Shown: positions 1 to 9,280 of the stretch, one piece after another
How the letters are laid out: every line of letters begins with the position of its first letter
Numbering within the stretch: position 1 is the first letter of the stretch
Source: Rhizobium oryzicola
Lineage (GTDB): Bacteria > Pseudomonadota > Alphaproteobacteria > Rhizobiales > Rhizobiaceae
Length of the DNA stretch: 64,000 nucleotides
NCBI RefSeq assembly: GCF_030504645.1
Contig: NZ_JAUKWQ010000001.1
Span: forward strand, 1 to 64,000
Reading direction: 5' to 3'
Notes under the pieces: generated by a model
Told to the model about the DNA's origin: nothing
The model's database searches: none
What the model saw: only the letters and a program-made list of their open reading frames with translations
Program-made: the position numbers and the translations under genes

Positions 1-591
1 AACTCGGGATCATTCTGACAGAGCGATTTTGTGACGAGATCAAGCCGAGACACGAAGGGCATATCCCTTGATACGGTCGAGTGGCGCGGCGCTGATATCG
101 GTGCAAAAGCGCCCGTCCCTTCGGGTTCCGATTGGCGGACACCAGATGGCGAACCGGTCTCGCCCGATGCAGGAGCATTGAACTTCACCCGTTTCACCAC
201 CGGATCGTACGCGCCAATCGTGAAACAGAACTGACCCGGAGTTTGCTGGAAGTGCTCTAAGCGCGCTGACCAGCAGAAATATATCCCCTCCCGCGCCACA
301 AGGCTTTAGCCATCACCTGGCAAAGCCTTCCTTTACCTTCTCAACAACCTCGATTAATCGCCGACCTGCATCCCCCAACGCACCACTATTGTCTCAAGTC
401 ACCGGAAGAATAGCGCTGGTGGCGCCGCTTCCGTACGTACAGCAAAAAACGCATGCGCAATAATTGCCTATCGCTTGTAAAACAATAGTTTTTGCCTTCC
501 CCCACAAGTGACGGGCAGGGGTATAAAGCCGCGTTATTGTGATCTAGCCTGGTTCGCACCCATGGCGGGCTCTTTTGGGGGAGTGGCAATC
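1..591. other. Window edge without a convincing gene
   Basis: No protein or RNA gene could be supported here. A GTG-initiated frame at 31-234 (67 codons) has no clear ribosome binding site and no recognisable motif, so it is not called. The base composition is mixed and lower in GC than the neighbouring antiporter operon. The last part (about 574-583) carries the purine-rich stretch used as ribosome binding site by the acyltransferase gene. Confidence 0.4.
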
Positions 592-1692
592 TTGGAGAAG
601 ACGGGCCGTTTCGATAGCGTCGATGCGTTGCGTGCTGTGGCCGCATTTCTTGTCATATGGTTACATGTGAGCGAAGTCTTCTCCACCGTGACGACGCCCG
701 CACGCGCGTCGACAAGCCTGCTCTATTCGTTACCTGAGCGCTTTGATACTGGAAGAATCGGTGTCTTGATCTTCTTTCTGGTCAGCGGTTTCGTAATTCC
801 TGCCGGCTTGCGAGGCGAAACCGCTCCGACGGCACGGATCTTTTTGATACGGCGTTTCTTCCGTCTCTATCCGCTGTACTGGATATCGATCCCGCTCAGC
901 ATTCTCACGATGTGGTGGCCTTTTGATCGCTCGGTAGAATCCGCCACTCTCATGGTCAACCTGACCATGCTTCAGGCCGTGTTCTGTGAGCCAGATATAT
1001 CGGGCCTCTACTGGACATTAAGAGTCGAGCTCTACTTCTACGCCATATGTCTCGGTCTGTTTTTGCTTCGATGCCTGGATCGGGAAATTACGCTTGTTAT
1101 TGCTGGAGTCGTGATCGTTCCCACGCTGGCTTTGATCCATCTGGCGAATGGAGACCGTATCGGACTATCTATCTGGACACAGGATGCTGCTTTTATCAGC
1201 ATTATGTTTTTAGGCAGCCTGTCTCGTCGATATGTCGATGGAAGATTGTCCCGTGCCGGACAATTCGTTCTAGCGGCGATCGTTCTGTTTTATTGCGCAG
1301 GGTTCCCATGCCTACTCGCTTATGTCTATGCAACGCGTGACACTGTGCATCCAGATATCGTAAAGATCCTAGGTTCGTACGCGCTTGCTGTTGGCGTCTT
1401 TGCGATTGCTTTGAAGCTCAATCTCAAGTCAAGACTTCTGTCCTGGCTGGGTAAAATCAGCTACTCGCTCTATCTGATGCATCCAATCGCATTTTATACG
1501 CTGTACTGGTTGGTCGCTCGCACAGGTGACGCGCATTGGCTGCGGCAACTACACATCTCCGTCTACCTTTTTGCGTCCTTTGCCGCGACGATTGCCCTGT
1601 CAGCGATCACCTATCGCTTCGTTGAAGCGCCGATGATGGCGCTTGCCGTCAAGCTGACGCCACGGCGTCAGATGGTGAGAGGCATCGCCTGA
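592..1692 (+). CDS. Acyltransferase-3 family integral membrane protein (OafA/YrhL-like)
   Basis: Multi-pass membrane protein of the acyltransferase-3 family, which moves acetyl, succinyl or similar groups onto surface polysaccharides or other envelope molecules; the acceptor is unknown here. Family features are the opening FDSVDALRAVAAFLVIWLH with the conserved His, the FFLVSGFVIP segment, the basic IRRFFRLYPLYW motif after it, and about ten hydrophobic helices ending with a YRFVEAP segment typical of the family. I chose the TTG at 592 because GGGGGAG lies 8 bases upstream and the conserved region starts 7 codons later; ATG codons at 508 and 562 are in frame but lack a good ribosome binding site. 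The gene stands alone and has lower GC and more AT-rich codons than the genes to its right, which suggests transfer (inference). Confidence 0.85.
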   Translation: MEKTGRFDSVDALRAVAAFLVIWLHVSEVFSTVTTPARASTSLLYSLPERFDTGRIGVLIFFLVSGFVIPAGLRGETAPTARIFLIRRFFRLYPLYWISIPLSILTMWWPFDRSVESATLMVNLTMLQAVFCEPDISGLYWTLRVELYFYAICLGLFLLRCLDREITLVIAGVVIVPTLALIHLANGDRIGLSIWTQDAAFISIMFLGSLSRRYVDGRLSRAGQFVLAAIVLFYCAGFPCLLAYVYATRDTVHPDIVKILGSYALAVGVFAIALKLNLKSRLLSWLGKISYSLYLMHPIAFYTLYWLVARTGDAHWLRQLHISVYLFASFAATIALSAITYRFVEAPMMALAVKLTPRRQMVRGIA

Positions 1693-1731
1693 TGCACCCC
1701 TTGCGGATTGGCGGACTTTTCTCAGGGATTG

Positions 1732-2016
1732 CTATTCCGTCGTGAAGCCGCTCGGACCGCCGCCAGTGTCGACGAAGCGCAAGCCCGCCGCCTCGAAGGC
1801 CAGCCGAAGCTGCGCTTCAGTGGCCCGGTGCGTATCATGGCGATTGCCCTCGTAATCCCGAATCGTACTGCGTGAAACACCGGAACGGTCGGCAAGGTCG
1901 GTTTGGGTCCAATCCAGAAATCCCCGTGCCGCGCGACACAGAGCAGGTGTCAGAATTTTTCGAGCGTCCGGTTGACCCATGCAGTCGCGTTGCCCATATT
2001 GATTGAAACTAATCAT
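1732..2016 (-). CDS. Small XRE-family helix-turn-helix regulator
   Basis: A 94-residue protein that is essentially one Cro/C1-type helix-turn-helix domain. The pattern ARGFLDWTQTDLADRSGVS followed by RSTIRDYE is typical: helix 2 holds the TQTDLA segment and helix 3 the recognition residues VSRSTIRDYE. Nothing marks a ligand or effector domain. An in-frame ATG at codon 13 (1980) is an alternative start; neither start has a strong ribosome binding site. It is divergent from the antiporter operon with fewer than 90 bases between the two starts, so it could act on itself and on that operon (inference). It could equally be the regulatory half of a lost toxin-antitoxin pair, but no toxin gene is adjacent. 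Confidence 0.75.
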   Translation of the reverse strand: MISFNQYGQRDCMGQPDARKILTPALCRAARGFLDWTQTDLADRSGVSRSTIRDYEGNRHDTHRATEAQLRLAFEAAGLRFVDTGGGPSGFTTE

Positions 2017-2100
2017 ATAAGGCGATTTGGATGGCTTGACCAGTGCTCTGGCACCTGTGCCGGAAACGCCTTCTCGATCAAAAGGAGTGCATGGCTTGGG

Positions 2101-5046
2101 GTGATTGATCAGAACGTGTGGCTGGTAGTTCTTCTACTGCTGCCTTTTTTGGGCAGCTTTGCCGCGGCCTTCATCCTCAACACCACGTCGCGCAATCTCC
2201 CTGTCGTTATCTCTGCAGCCGTGGCCGCTGTCGCGCTTGGGGCCAGCATCTCTTGCTATCCGGCCATCGCAGGCGGTGAGATTCTCCGTTATCAATTCGC
2301 TTGGCTTCCGCAGTTCGGCCTCAACTTTTCCCTGCGCATGGATGGCTTTGCCTGGATCTTCACCGTTCTGATCCTGTCGATCGGCCTTCTGGTGATCCTC
2401 TATGCCCGCTATTACATGTCGGATGAGGATCCGATCCCGCGGTTCTTCTCGTTCCTTCTGGCCTTCATGGGCGCGATGCTGGGTATCGTTTTATCCGGCA
2501 ACATCATCCTTCTGTCGGTGTTCTGGGAACTCACCAGCATCTTTTCCTTCCTGCTCATCAGCTATTGGCATGGCAATGCCAATGCCCGTGATGGCGCGCG
2601 CATGGCGCTCACCATCACGGGCATTGGAGGTTTCTGCCTGCTGATCGGCTTTCTGCTGCTTGGCAACATCGTCGGCAGCTATGATCTGGACAAGGTTCTG
2701 GCCTCGGGCGACATGATCCGGGCGCATCCGCTTTATCTGCCGATGCTGGTCTTCATCCTGTTGGGAGCGCTGACGAAAAGCGCGCAGTTTCCTTTCCATT
2801 TCTGGCTGCCGAATGCCATGGCAGCACCCACGCCGGTGTCGGCCTTCCTGCATTCGGCAACCATGGTGAAGGCCGGGGTCTTCCTGCTGGCACGGTTCTG
2901 GCCAGCGCTTTCAGGCACTTATGAATGGTTCCTGCTGGTGGGCCTGGCCGGCATGCTGACACTTCTGCTGGGAGCCTATTTCGCCATGTTTCAGCAGGAT
3001 CTGAAAGGACTGCTCGCCTATTCGACCATCAGTCATCTCGGCCTCATCACCACCCTGCTCAGCCTTGGCAGCCCGCTTGCCACGGTGGCTGCCATCTTCC
3101 ACATGCTGAACCACGCCACTTTCAAGGCATCGCTGTTCATGGCGGCCGGCATCATCGATCACGAGACCGGCACGCGCGACATGCGAAAACTGAGCGGCCT
3201 CATTCGCTGCCTACCGATCACAGGAACGCTCGCCATGGTGGCAAGCGCCTCCATGGCGGGTGTGCCGCTGCTGAACGGGTTTCTTTCGAAGGAAATGTTT
3301 TTCGCGGAGGCGGTGGAAACGCATGAGAATTCGATCTTCGATACCATGCTGCCTTATGTCGCGACGCTGGCGGGCGCCTTCAGTGTGGCCTATTCGATCC
3401 GCTTCATCCACGCCGTTTTTTTTGGCCCTAAGGCGACACAGCTTCCCAAGAAAGAACCGCATGAGCCGCCGCACTGGATGCGCTTTCCCATAGAGTTCCT
3501 GGTGCTGGTCTGCCTGGTAGTCGGCATCTTCCCCGCCTATTCCATCGGTCCGTTTCTTCAGACGGCAGTGACGAGCGTTCTCGACAAGCAGACGCCCGAT
3601 TACAGCCTGGCTATCTGGCATGGTGTCAACACGCCGCTGATCATGAGTCTGATTGCTCTTGTCGGTGGCGCGACGATCTACGCCCTGCTGAAGGGCTATC
3701 TGGCGAGCTGCGACGATGGTCCTCCGATCCTGCGCGGTCTAAAAGGTCAGCGCGTATTCGAGCGTGTGCTGGTGACCGTATCCTGGCGCTGGGCGCGCTT
3801 TGCCGAGCAGAGGCTCGGCACTCGCAATCTCCAGCCGCAACTGCGCTGGGTGGTCTTCACAGGTCTCATAGCCGGCTTATTGCCTCTGTATCTGTCAGGC
3901 TTCGAAGTGCGCCCGTTCGTTTGGAAGGGAGCCGATCCCGCCTTCGCCGCGCTTTGGGTCATCGGCATCGGGCTTGCGCTCGGAACGGCCTATCTTGCGA
4001 AGTATCATCGTCTGGCTGCCTTGGTCATGCTGGGTGGGGTTGGGCTGATCGTCTGCACGACCTTTGTGTGGCTCTCGGCCCCGGATCTGGCCGTTACGCA
4101 GCTTCTCGTGGAAATCGTCACGACCGTTCTCATTCTTCTCGGCCTGCGGTGGCTGCCGAAACGCAATCCCGAGATCGAGGAGCATTTAAGCCTTCGCGCC
4201 CGCGCTCGCCGCCTGCGCGATCTCTTGCTCGCCATCACCTGTGGTGTGGGCATGTCCTTTGTCGCCTTCGCGGTCATGACCATGCCCGTGCCGGATGCCA
4301 TCGCCAACTATTTCCTCGACAATGCCTATTCGATGGGTGGCGGACGCAATGTCGTAAACGTCATTCTGGTGGATTTCCGCGGTTTCGACACACTCGGCGA
4401 AATCGCTGTCCTGGGTGTTGTGGCGCTCACCGTCTATGCGCTTCTTCGCCGCTTCCGACCGGCGGCCGACAGCATGGACCTGCCCGAACAGCAGCAGATC
4501 CAGAACCGTTTCGATGCGGAACGTTCTGATCGCGATCTGGGGGATACAGTGCGCGAATATCTGCTCGTGCCATCGGTCATCATGCAGTGGATGTTCCCGT
4601 TCATCATCACGCTGGCCGTCTATATCTTCATGCGTGGACATGACCTGCCGGGTGGCGGCTTTTCCGCAGGCCTCACGCTTTCCATCGCCTTCCTGCTTCA
4701 ATATCTGGCGGGCGGCACGCGCTGGGCGGAAGACCGCATCCGCATCCAGCCGCTCCGGTGGATGGGCGGCGGCCTTCTCATTGCCTCAGCCACCGGCATG
4801 GGAGCCTGGGCGTTTGGCTATCCCTTTCTCACCTCGCATTTCCAGTATCTGGAGGTGCCCTTCATCGGCAAGGTTCCCGCCGCAAGCGCCCTGCTGTTCG
4901 ATCTCGGCGTCTTTCTGCTGGTCGTTGGCTCGACCGCGCTGATCCTCGTTGCCCTTGCCCACCAGTCGATTCGCATCAACCGCCTGCGTGCGATCGAATT
5001 GTCCAAGAGCGAGGCTGCACAGGAGGAGGCCACGGCATGGAAGTGA
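2101..5046 (+). CDS. phaA: Mrp/Pha monovalent cation/H+ antiporter, fused A and B subunits
   Basis: Largest subunit of a multi-subunit Na+ or K+/H+ antiporter in the inner membrane. The first two thirds (about residues 1-780) are the NuoL/ND5-like MrpA part with many helices and the conserved segments LSVFWELTSIFSFLLISYW and KSAQFPFHFWLP. The C-terminal part (about 820-960) is an MrpB domain with the segment FMRGHDLPGGGFSAGL. Fusion of A and B is known for the six-gene group 2 operons of alphaproteobacteria. I chose GTG 2101 (981 residues): the upstream frame to 1903 overlaps the divergent regulator and lacks family similarity, while AAAGGAG lies 13 bases before 2101. The stop overlaps the phaC start. 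The transported ion cannot be read from sequence. Confidence 0.93.
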   Translation: MIDQNVWLVVLLLLPFLGSFAAAFILNTTSRNLPVVISAAVAAVALGASISCYPAIAGGEILRYQFAWLPQFGLNFSLRMDGFAWIFTVLILSIGLLVILYARYYMSDEDPIPRFFSFLLAFMGAMLGIVLSGNIILLSVFWELTSIFSFLLISYWHGNANARDGARMALTITGIGGFCLLIGFLLLGNIVGSYDLDKVLASGDMIRAHPLYLPMLVFILLGALTKSAQFPFHFWLPNAMAAPTPVSAFLHSATMVKAGVFLLARFWPALSGTYEWFLLVGLAGMLTLLLGAYFAMFQQDLKGLLAYSTISHLGLITTLLSLGSPLATVAAIFHMLNHATFKASLFMAAGIIDHETGTRDMRKLSGLIRCLPITGTLAMVASASMAGVPLLNGFLSKEMFFAEAVETHENSIFDTMLPYVATLAGAFSVAYSIRFIHAVFFGPKATQLPKKEPHEPPHWMRFPIEFLVLVCLVVGIFPAYSIGPFLQTAVTSVLDKQTPDYSLAIWHGVNTPLIMSLIALVGGATIYALLKGYLASCDDGPPILRGLKGQRVFERVLVTVSWRWARFAEQRLGTRNLQPQLRWVVFTGLIAGLLPLYLSGFEVRPFVWKGADPAFAALWVIGIGLALGTAYLAKYHRLAALVMLGGVGLIVCTTFVWLSAPDLAVTQLLVEIVTTVLILLGLRWLPKRNPEIEEHLSLRARARRLRDLLLAITCGVGMSFVAFAVMTMPVPDAIANYFLDNAYSMGGGRNVVNVILVDFRGFDTLGEIAVLGVVALTVYALLRRFRPAADSMDLPEQQQIQNRFDAERSDRDLGDTVREYLLVPSVIMQWMFPFIITLAVYIFMRGHDLPGGGFSAGLTLSIAFLLQYLAGGTRWAEDRIRIQPLRWMGGGLLIASATGMGAWAFGYPFLTSHFQYLEVPFIGKVPAASALLFDLGVFLLVVGSTALILVALAHQSIRINRLRAIELSKSEAAQEEATAWK

Positions 5047-5375
5047 TCCTCTCGATTGCCATCGGCATCATGACGACCTGTGGCGTATGGCTCATTCTGC
5101 GCCCGCGTACCTTTCAGGTCATCATCGGCCTTTCGCTTCTGTCCTATGCCGTCAATCTCTTCATCTTCGGCGTCGGTGGCGTGAAGAGCAATCTGCCCCC
5201 CATTCTGGAACAGGGCGTACCAGCCCGCATGCTGACGGACCCGGTTCCGCAGGCGCTTGTGCTGACCGCAATCGTGATCGGCTTTGCCACCACGGCCCTC
5301 TTTCTTGTTGTGTTGCTCGCCTCGCGCGGGTTGACCGGCAATGACCATGTGGACGGGAGGAACGAAGGCAAATGA
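5037..5375 (+). CDS. phaC: Cation/H+ antiporter subunit C (MrpC/PhaC)
   Basis: NuoK-like small membrane subunit of the Mrp/Pha antiporter, 112 residues with three predicted helices. The MEVILSIAIGIMTTCGVWLI start, the internal GLSLLSYAVNLFIF helix and the DPVPQALVLTAIVIGFATTA stretch are the family signature, including the DP(I/V)PQALVLTAIVI block shared with NuoK/MnhC. ATG 5037 is preceded by AGGAGG and lies inside the end of the A subunit gene, so translation is probably coupled. The frame is open further upstream but only within phaA, so the extension is not used. Confidence 0.93.
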   Translation: MEVILSIAIGIMTTCGVWLILRPRTFQVIIGLSLLSYAVNLFIFGVGGVKSNLPPILEQGVPARMLTDPVPQALVLTAIVIGFATTALFLVVLLASRGLTGNDHVDGRNEGK

Positions 5376-6988
5376 CCGGCTGGACACAGCACCTCATCAT
5401 CGCGCCCATCCTGATCCCGCTTGCCGCGGCGGCCTTGCTGTTGTTCTTCGATGAGCGCCGGCGCGTCGCCAAAGCCATGATCAGCCTTGCGGCGACCGTC
5501 CTGATGGGCTTCGTCGCGATTGTCCTTTTCCGGGCGGAAACGGGTTTGGATGGCTTTCAAGGCGTCTATCTGCTCGGCAACTGGGCCGCACCCTTCGGCA
5601 TCGTGTTGGTGCTGGATGGCCTGTCTGCGCTCATGCTGCTGCTTGCAGCATTGTTGGGACTTGCGACGCTCGTCTTTTCACTGGCGCGCTGGCACGCGAT
5701 CGGCGCACATTTCCACAGCATGTTCCAATTGCTGCTGATGGGCGTGAACGGCGCCTTCCTGACCGGTGATCTCTTCAATCTCTTCGTGTTCTTCGAGGTC
5801 ATGCTGGCCGCCTCCTATGGGCTGATGCTGCATGGCTCCGGCCCCATGCGCGTCAAGGCCGGCATGCATTATATTGCCATCAACCTCGTGGCGGCCCTGC
5901 TGTTTCTCATCGGCGTCAGCCTGATCTATGGCACGTCGGGCACCCTCAACATGGCGGATCTCGCCGCGCGTATTCCGGAAATCGAGCCGGATCGTCGCCT
6001 GTTGCTGCAGGCAGGCGCCGGCGTGCTCGGCATCGCCTTCCTCATCAAGGCTGGCATGTGGCCGCTCTGCTTCTGGCTCCCTTCGGCTTATAGCGCGGCG
6101 GCAGCACCCGTTGCCGGGCTCTTTGCCATCCTCAGTAAGCTCGGCATCTATGTGATCCTGCGGCTGACCATGCTGCTGTTCGGAGATGGGCCACTGGCGG
6201 GCTTCGGCTCCGGCTTCCTGCTCTATGGCGGTACCGCAACCTTGGTGTTCGGCATTATCGGCGTGCTTTCATCCCAGGCGCTGGGGCGACTGGCGGGATA
6301 TTCGGTGCTGGTCTCCTCCGGTACTATGCTGATGGTGCTCGGCATCAATGATGGTGCCGTCTCCTCCGGCGCGCTTCTCTACATGGTCAGTTCGACGCTG
6401 ACGCTCGCCGCCTTTTTCATGCTGATCGAACTGGTTGAGCGCGGGCAGGATGCCGGGGCAGCCGTGCTGGCGGTCACCATGGAAGCCTATGGGGAAGGGG
6501 AGGAGAGCGAACTGGAACAGGCGGAAGGTGTTGCCATGCCTGGCACCATGGCGCTGTTGGGCATCTGCTTTGCCGCCTGCGCCATCCTGGTGGCGGGTCT
6601 TCCACCTCTCTCCGGCTTTATCGCCAAGTTCGCCATGCTGTCCGCCATGATGGGAACGGGCACGATCGGCATTCCGCCGACGGCAGCGGTGTGGACGCTG
6701 GCAGCCCTGGTCATTCTGTCCGGCGTCGCCTCGCTGATCGCCATGAGCCGCGTCGGCATCTACACCTTCTGGACCTCGCTGGAAGGCGTGGTGCCGCGCG
6801 TTCTCGTCATAGAGATTGTGCCTGTCCTGTTCCTGCTCGCGCTGACACTTGTTCTCACGATCCAGGCGGGCCCGGCGATGCAATACATGGAAACGACCAT
6901 CCGCGCGTTGTCCAACCCTGAGGTCTATATCGATGCGGTCCGCCAGGCCGTCGTGATTGGCAGTTCGGGCCAAGGGGGGGCGCATTGA
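5372..6988 (+). CDS. phaD: Cation/H+ antiporter subunit D (MrpD/PhaD)
   Basis: NuoN/NuoM-like proton-translocating subunit of the Mrp/Pha antiporter, 538 residues with about 14 transmembrane helices. The conserved core contains GDLFNLFVFFEVMLAASYGL (about residues 131-150) and, further on, FLIKAGMWPLCFWLPSAYS, which carries the buried Lys used in proton transfer by this superfamily. Starts in an ATGA overlap with the phaC stop and ends in a TGATG overlap with phaE. Six neighbouring genes in the standard order make the assignment secure. Confidence 0.95.
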   Translation: MTGWTQHLIIAPILIPLAAAALLLFFDERRRVAKAMISLAATVLMGFVAIVLFRAETGLDGFQGVYLLGNWAAPFGIVLVLDGLSALMLLLAALLGLATLVFSLARWHAIGAHFHSMFQLLLMGVNGAFLTGDLFNLFVFFEVMLAASYGLMLHGSGPMRVKAGMHYIAINLVAALLFLIGVSLIYGTSGTLNMADLAARIPEIEPDRRLLLQAGAGVLGIAFLIKAGMWPLCFWLPSAYSAAAAPVAGLFAILSKLGIYVILRLTMLLFGDGPLAGFGSGFLLYGGTATLVFGIIGVLSSQALGRLAGYSVLVSSGTMLMVLGINDGAVSSGALLYMVSSTLTLAAFFMLIELVERGQDAGAAVLAVTMEAYGEGEESELEQAEGVAMPGTMALLGICFAACAILVAGLPPLSGFIAKFAMLSAMMGTGTIGIPPTAAVWTLAALVILSGVASLIAMSRVGIYTFWTSLEGVVPRVLVIEIVPVLFLLALTLVLTIQAGPAMQYMETTIRALSNPEVYIDAVRQAVVIGSSGQGGAH

Positions 6989-7464
6989 TGCTTCCCTATC
7001 CGCTTCTGACATTGAGCCTCGTCTTGATGTGGCTGCTGCTCAATGGTTTCAGTTTCGGGCATCTTCTGCTCGGCAGTTTCGTGGCGATCTTTGCCAGCTG
7101 GGGCATGGCGGCCTTGCGCCCGGAAAAGCCAAGACTGAGGAAATGGTACCTGCTGCCAAAGCTCTTCTGGCTGGTGTTTGTGGATGTCATCCGTTCCAAT
7201 CTGGCGGTGGCGCTTGTCATCCTGCGGGGCAGGCCGAGAGGGCACACGGCAGGCTTTCTGACCATGCCGCTGGAACTGCAGGATCGCACGGCCCTTGCGA
7301 TCCTGGCGGTCATCCTCACCAGCGTGCCGGGCTCCGCCTGGCTGGAATATGACGCTTCTGAACGCCACGTCCTTCTGCATGTGCTGGACCTCATCGATGA
7401 GGAGACATGGGTCGATATGGTCAAGAACCGCTACGAGAAACTGCTGATGGAGATTTTCGAATGA
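6988..7464 (+). CDS. phaE: Cation/H+ antiporter subunit E (MrpE/PhaE)
   Basis: Small membrane subunit of the Mrp/Pha antiporter, 158 residues, two to three N-terminal helices followed by a soluble domain. The segments WYLLPKLFWLVFVDVIRSNL, TMPLELQDRTALAILAVILT and SVPGSAWLEYD match the MnhE family. The ATG at 6988 overlaps the last base of the phaD stop; the TTG one codon earlier is a less likely start. Required for complex assembly in studied systems (established knowledge). Confidence 0.94.
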   Translation: MLPYPLLTLSLVLMWLLLNGFSFGHLLLGSFVAIFASWGMAALRPEKPRLRKWYLLPKLFWLVFVDVIRSNLAVALVILRGRPRGHTAGFLTMPLELQDRTALAILAVILTSVPGSAWLEYDASERHVLLHVLDLIDEETWVDMVKNRYEKLLMEIFE

Positions 7465-7742
7465 GCACCATCATTCTCTTCACCGCCGTCTCCCTCGCGC
7501 AATTCATGCTGGCGGGCGCCATGGCGCTTGCAGCAATCCGCATGTTTTGTGGGCCGCGCGCGCAGGATCGCATCATCGGCCTCGATTCGCTCTATATCAA
7601 TGCCATGCTTCTGCTGGTGACCTTCGGTATCGGTACCGGCCGCGTCATCTATTTCGAAGCGGCGCTGGTGATCGGTATGTTGGGCTTCATATCCACCGTC
7701 GCGCTCGCCAAGTTCCTGATGCGCGGGGAGGTGATCGAATGA
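7461..7742 (+). CDS. phaF: Cation/H+ antiporter subunit F (MrpF/PhaF)
   Basis: Three-helix membrane subunit of the Mrp/Pha antiporter, 93 residues. The segment PRAQDRIIGLDSLYINAM is the MrpF family hallmark between helices 1 and 2, and the protein closes with a short basic/acidic tail. ATG 7461 lies in an ATGA overlap with the phaE stop, and the stop overlaps the phaG start in the same way, so the operon looks translationally coupled throughout. Confidence 0.94.
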   Translation: MSTIILFTAVSLAQFMLAGAMALAAIRMFCGPRAQDRIIGLDSLYINAMLLLVTFGIGTGRVIYFEAALVIGMLGFISTVALAKFLMRGEVIE

Positions 7743-8095
7743 TCCAGTCTGCTATCGACCTGCCGGTGTGGGCCGCCTGCCTGGTCGCCTTCTTTCTCCT
7801 TATTGGCTCAGGCCTCGCCTTGATTGGCGCGATCGGCTTCCTCAGGCTTCCCACTTTCTATGAACGCATTCATGCGCCGACGCTTGGCACCAGTTGGGGC
7901 GTGGGCGGCATCGTTCTGGCGTCCATCCTCTATTTTTCGCTATCTTCCTCGCGGCTGGCGGTGCATGAAATTCTGATTGGCATCTTCGTGACCGTCACCA
8001 CGCCAGTCACGCTGATGCTTCTGGCGCGTGCAGCTCTGCATCGCGACCGGGCGGAGAGAAATGGGAATGTGCCGGAGCGGAAGCGCGAGATCTGA
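7739..8095 (+). CDS. phaG: Cation/H+ antiporter subunit G (MrpG/PhaG)
   Basis: Last subunit of the Mrp/Pha antiporter, 118 residues with three helices. GAIGFLRLPTFYERIHAPT is the conserved MrpG core, and HEILIGIFVTVTTPVT the third helix. It starts in an ATGA overlap with phaF and ends about 30 bases before the next gene. The charged C-terminal tail after the last helix is longer than in many homologues but shows no motif. Confidence 0.94.
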   Translation: MIQSAIDLPVWAACLVAFFLLIGSGLALIGAIGFLRLPTFYERIHAPTLGTSWGVGGIVLASILYFSLSSSRLAVHEILIGIFVTVTTPVTLMLLARAALHRDRAERNGNVPERKREI

Positions 8096-8124
8096 CGTTC
8101 TGGGAGACTGAGGAGGAGTTTTGC

Positions 8125-9279
8125 ATGACAATGGAACGTCTGGCGGCGGGAGACATCCTGCCGGACAATAATCGCGCGGTACTGATCGGTCGCGTATGGT
8201 CCAAGCGGGAAGGAGGACCCTGCCCGGTTCTGGTTCATGAAGGGCAGGTTCACGACCTGTCAGGCCTGGCGCCGACGGTTTCGGAGCTTCTGGAGCGACC
8301 AGATCTCGTGGGTGTGTTGAGTCGTTTCGACTCCTATCCGGTTCTGGGTTCGCTGGATGCGTTTCTGAGCGGCGATGCGGGCGAGCTTCTGGCGCCTGTT
8401 GATCTGCAGGCGGTCAAGGCGGCCGGCGTCACCTTTGCCGACAGCATGCTGGAACGGGTGATCGAGGAACAGGCGCGGGGTGACGCCACTCGAGCGGAGG
8501 AGATCCGCAAGAAGCTGGCGCCTGTCATCGGCGACAATCTGCGCGGCGTCGTGGCAGGGTCGGAAAAGGCCGCAGAGGTGAAGAAGCTTCTGCAGGAACT
8601 CGGCCTGTGGTCGCAATATCTGGAAGTCGGCATCGGGCCGGATGCGGAAATCTTCACCAAGGCCCAGCCCATGTCGTCTGTTGGATGCGGTGCCAAGGTC
8701 GGCATTCACCCGATTTCGGAATGGAATAATCCTGAGCCGGAAGTGGTGCTGGCGGTACGCTCCGATGGCGTGATTGTGGGTGCGGCGCTTGGCAACGACG
8801 TGAACCTGCGCGATGTGGAGGGTCGATCCGCCCTGCTGCTGGGCAAGGCCAAGGACAACAACGCTTCTTGCGCCATCGGCCCGTTCATCCGTCTGTTCGA
8901 CGATGGCTTCACGCTGAGCGATCTGGAAAATGCCAAGGTGTCGCTGAAGGTCGAGGGTCAGGATGGTTTCACCATGACCGGCGAAAGCCTGATGTCCGCG
9001 ATCAGTCGCAAGCCGTCCCAGCTTGTGGGCCAGTTGCTGAACCCCAATCACCAATACCCTGACGGTGCGGTACTTTTCCTGGGCACCATGTTTGCCCCCG
9101 TCAAGGATAGGCGCGGTGCTGGCCAAGGCTTTACGCATGAGATCGGTGATCGCGTGGAGATCGCGACACCGGCGCTTGGCCGGCTCGTCAACTGGGTGGA
9201 TCGCAGCGATGCCTGCCCGCCTTGGACTTTCGGCTCACAGGCGCTGATGCGCAATCTCGCCAATCGCGGGCTTCTATAA
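8125..9279 (+). CDS. Fumarylacetoacetate hydrolase family protein
   Basis: A 384-residue cytoplasmic protein whose C-terminal two thirds belong to the FAH fold (hydrolases, decarboxylases and hydratases of acylpyruvates and sugar-acid intermediates). Visible family features are the acidic metal-site segments around NPEPEVVLAV and GNDVNLRDVEGRS and the later FTMTGES segment. The N-terminal 100 residues resemble the extra domain of the longer bacterial branch that often sits with aldehyde dehydrogenases or sugar-acid genes. The start ATG 8125 has GAGGAGGAG ahead of it. No catabolic neighbour identifies the substrate, so only the family is assigned. It follows phaG by 29 bases and may be co-transcribed with the antiporter. 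Confidence 0.85.
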   Translation: MTMERLAAGDILPDNNRAVLIGRVWSKREGGPCPVLVHEGQVHDLSGLAPTVSELLERPDLVGVLSRFDSYPVLGSLDAFLSGDAGELLAPVDLQAVKAAGVTFADSMLERVIEEQARGDATRAEEIRKKLAPVIGDNLRGVVAGSEKAAEVKKLLQELGLWSQYLEVGIGPDAEIFTKAQPMSSVGCGAKVGIHPISEWNNPEPEVVLAVRSDGVIVGAALGNDVNLRDVEGRSALLLGKAKDNNASCAIGPFIRLFDDGFTLSDLENAKVSLKVEGQDGFTMTGESLMSAISRKPSQLVGQLLNPNHQYPDGAVLFLGTMFAPVKDRRGAGQGFTHEIGDRVEIATPALGRLVNWVDRSDACPPWTFGSQALMRNLANRGLL

Positions 9280-9280
9280 C

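Noticed and set aside
31..234. 67-codon frame at the left edge
   Set aside because: GTG start without ribosome binding site, no family recognised, isolated.
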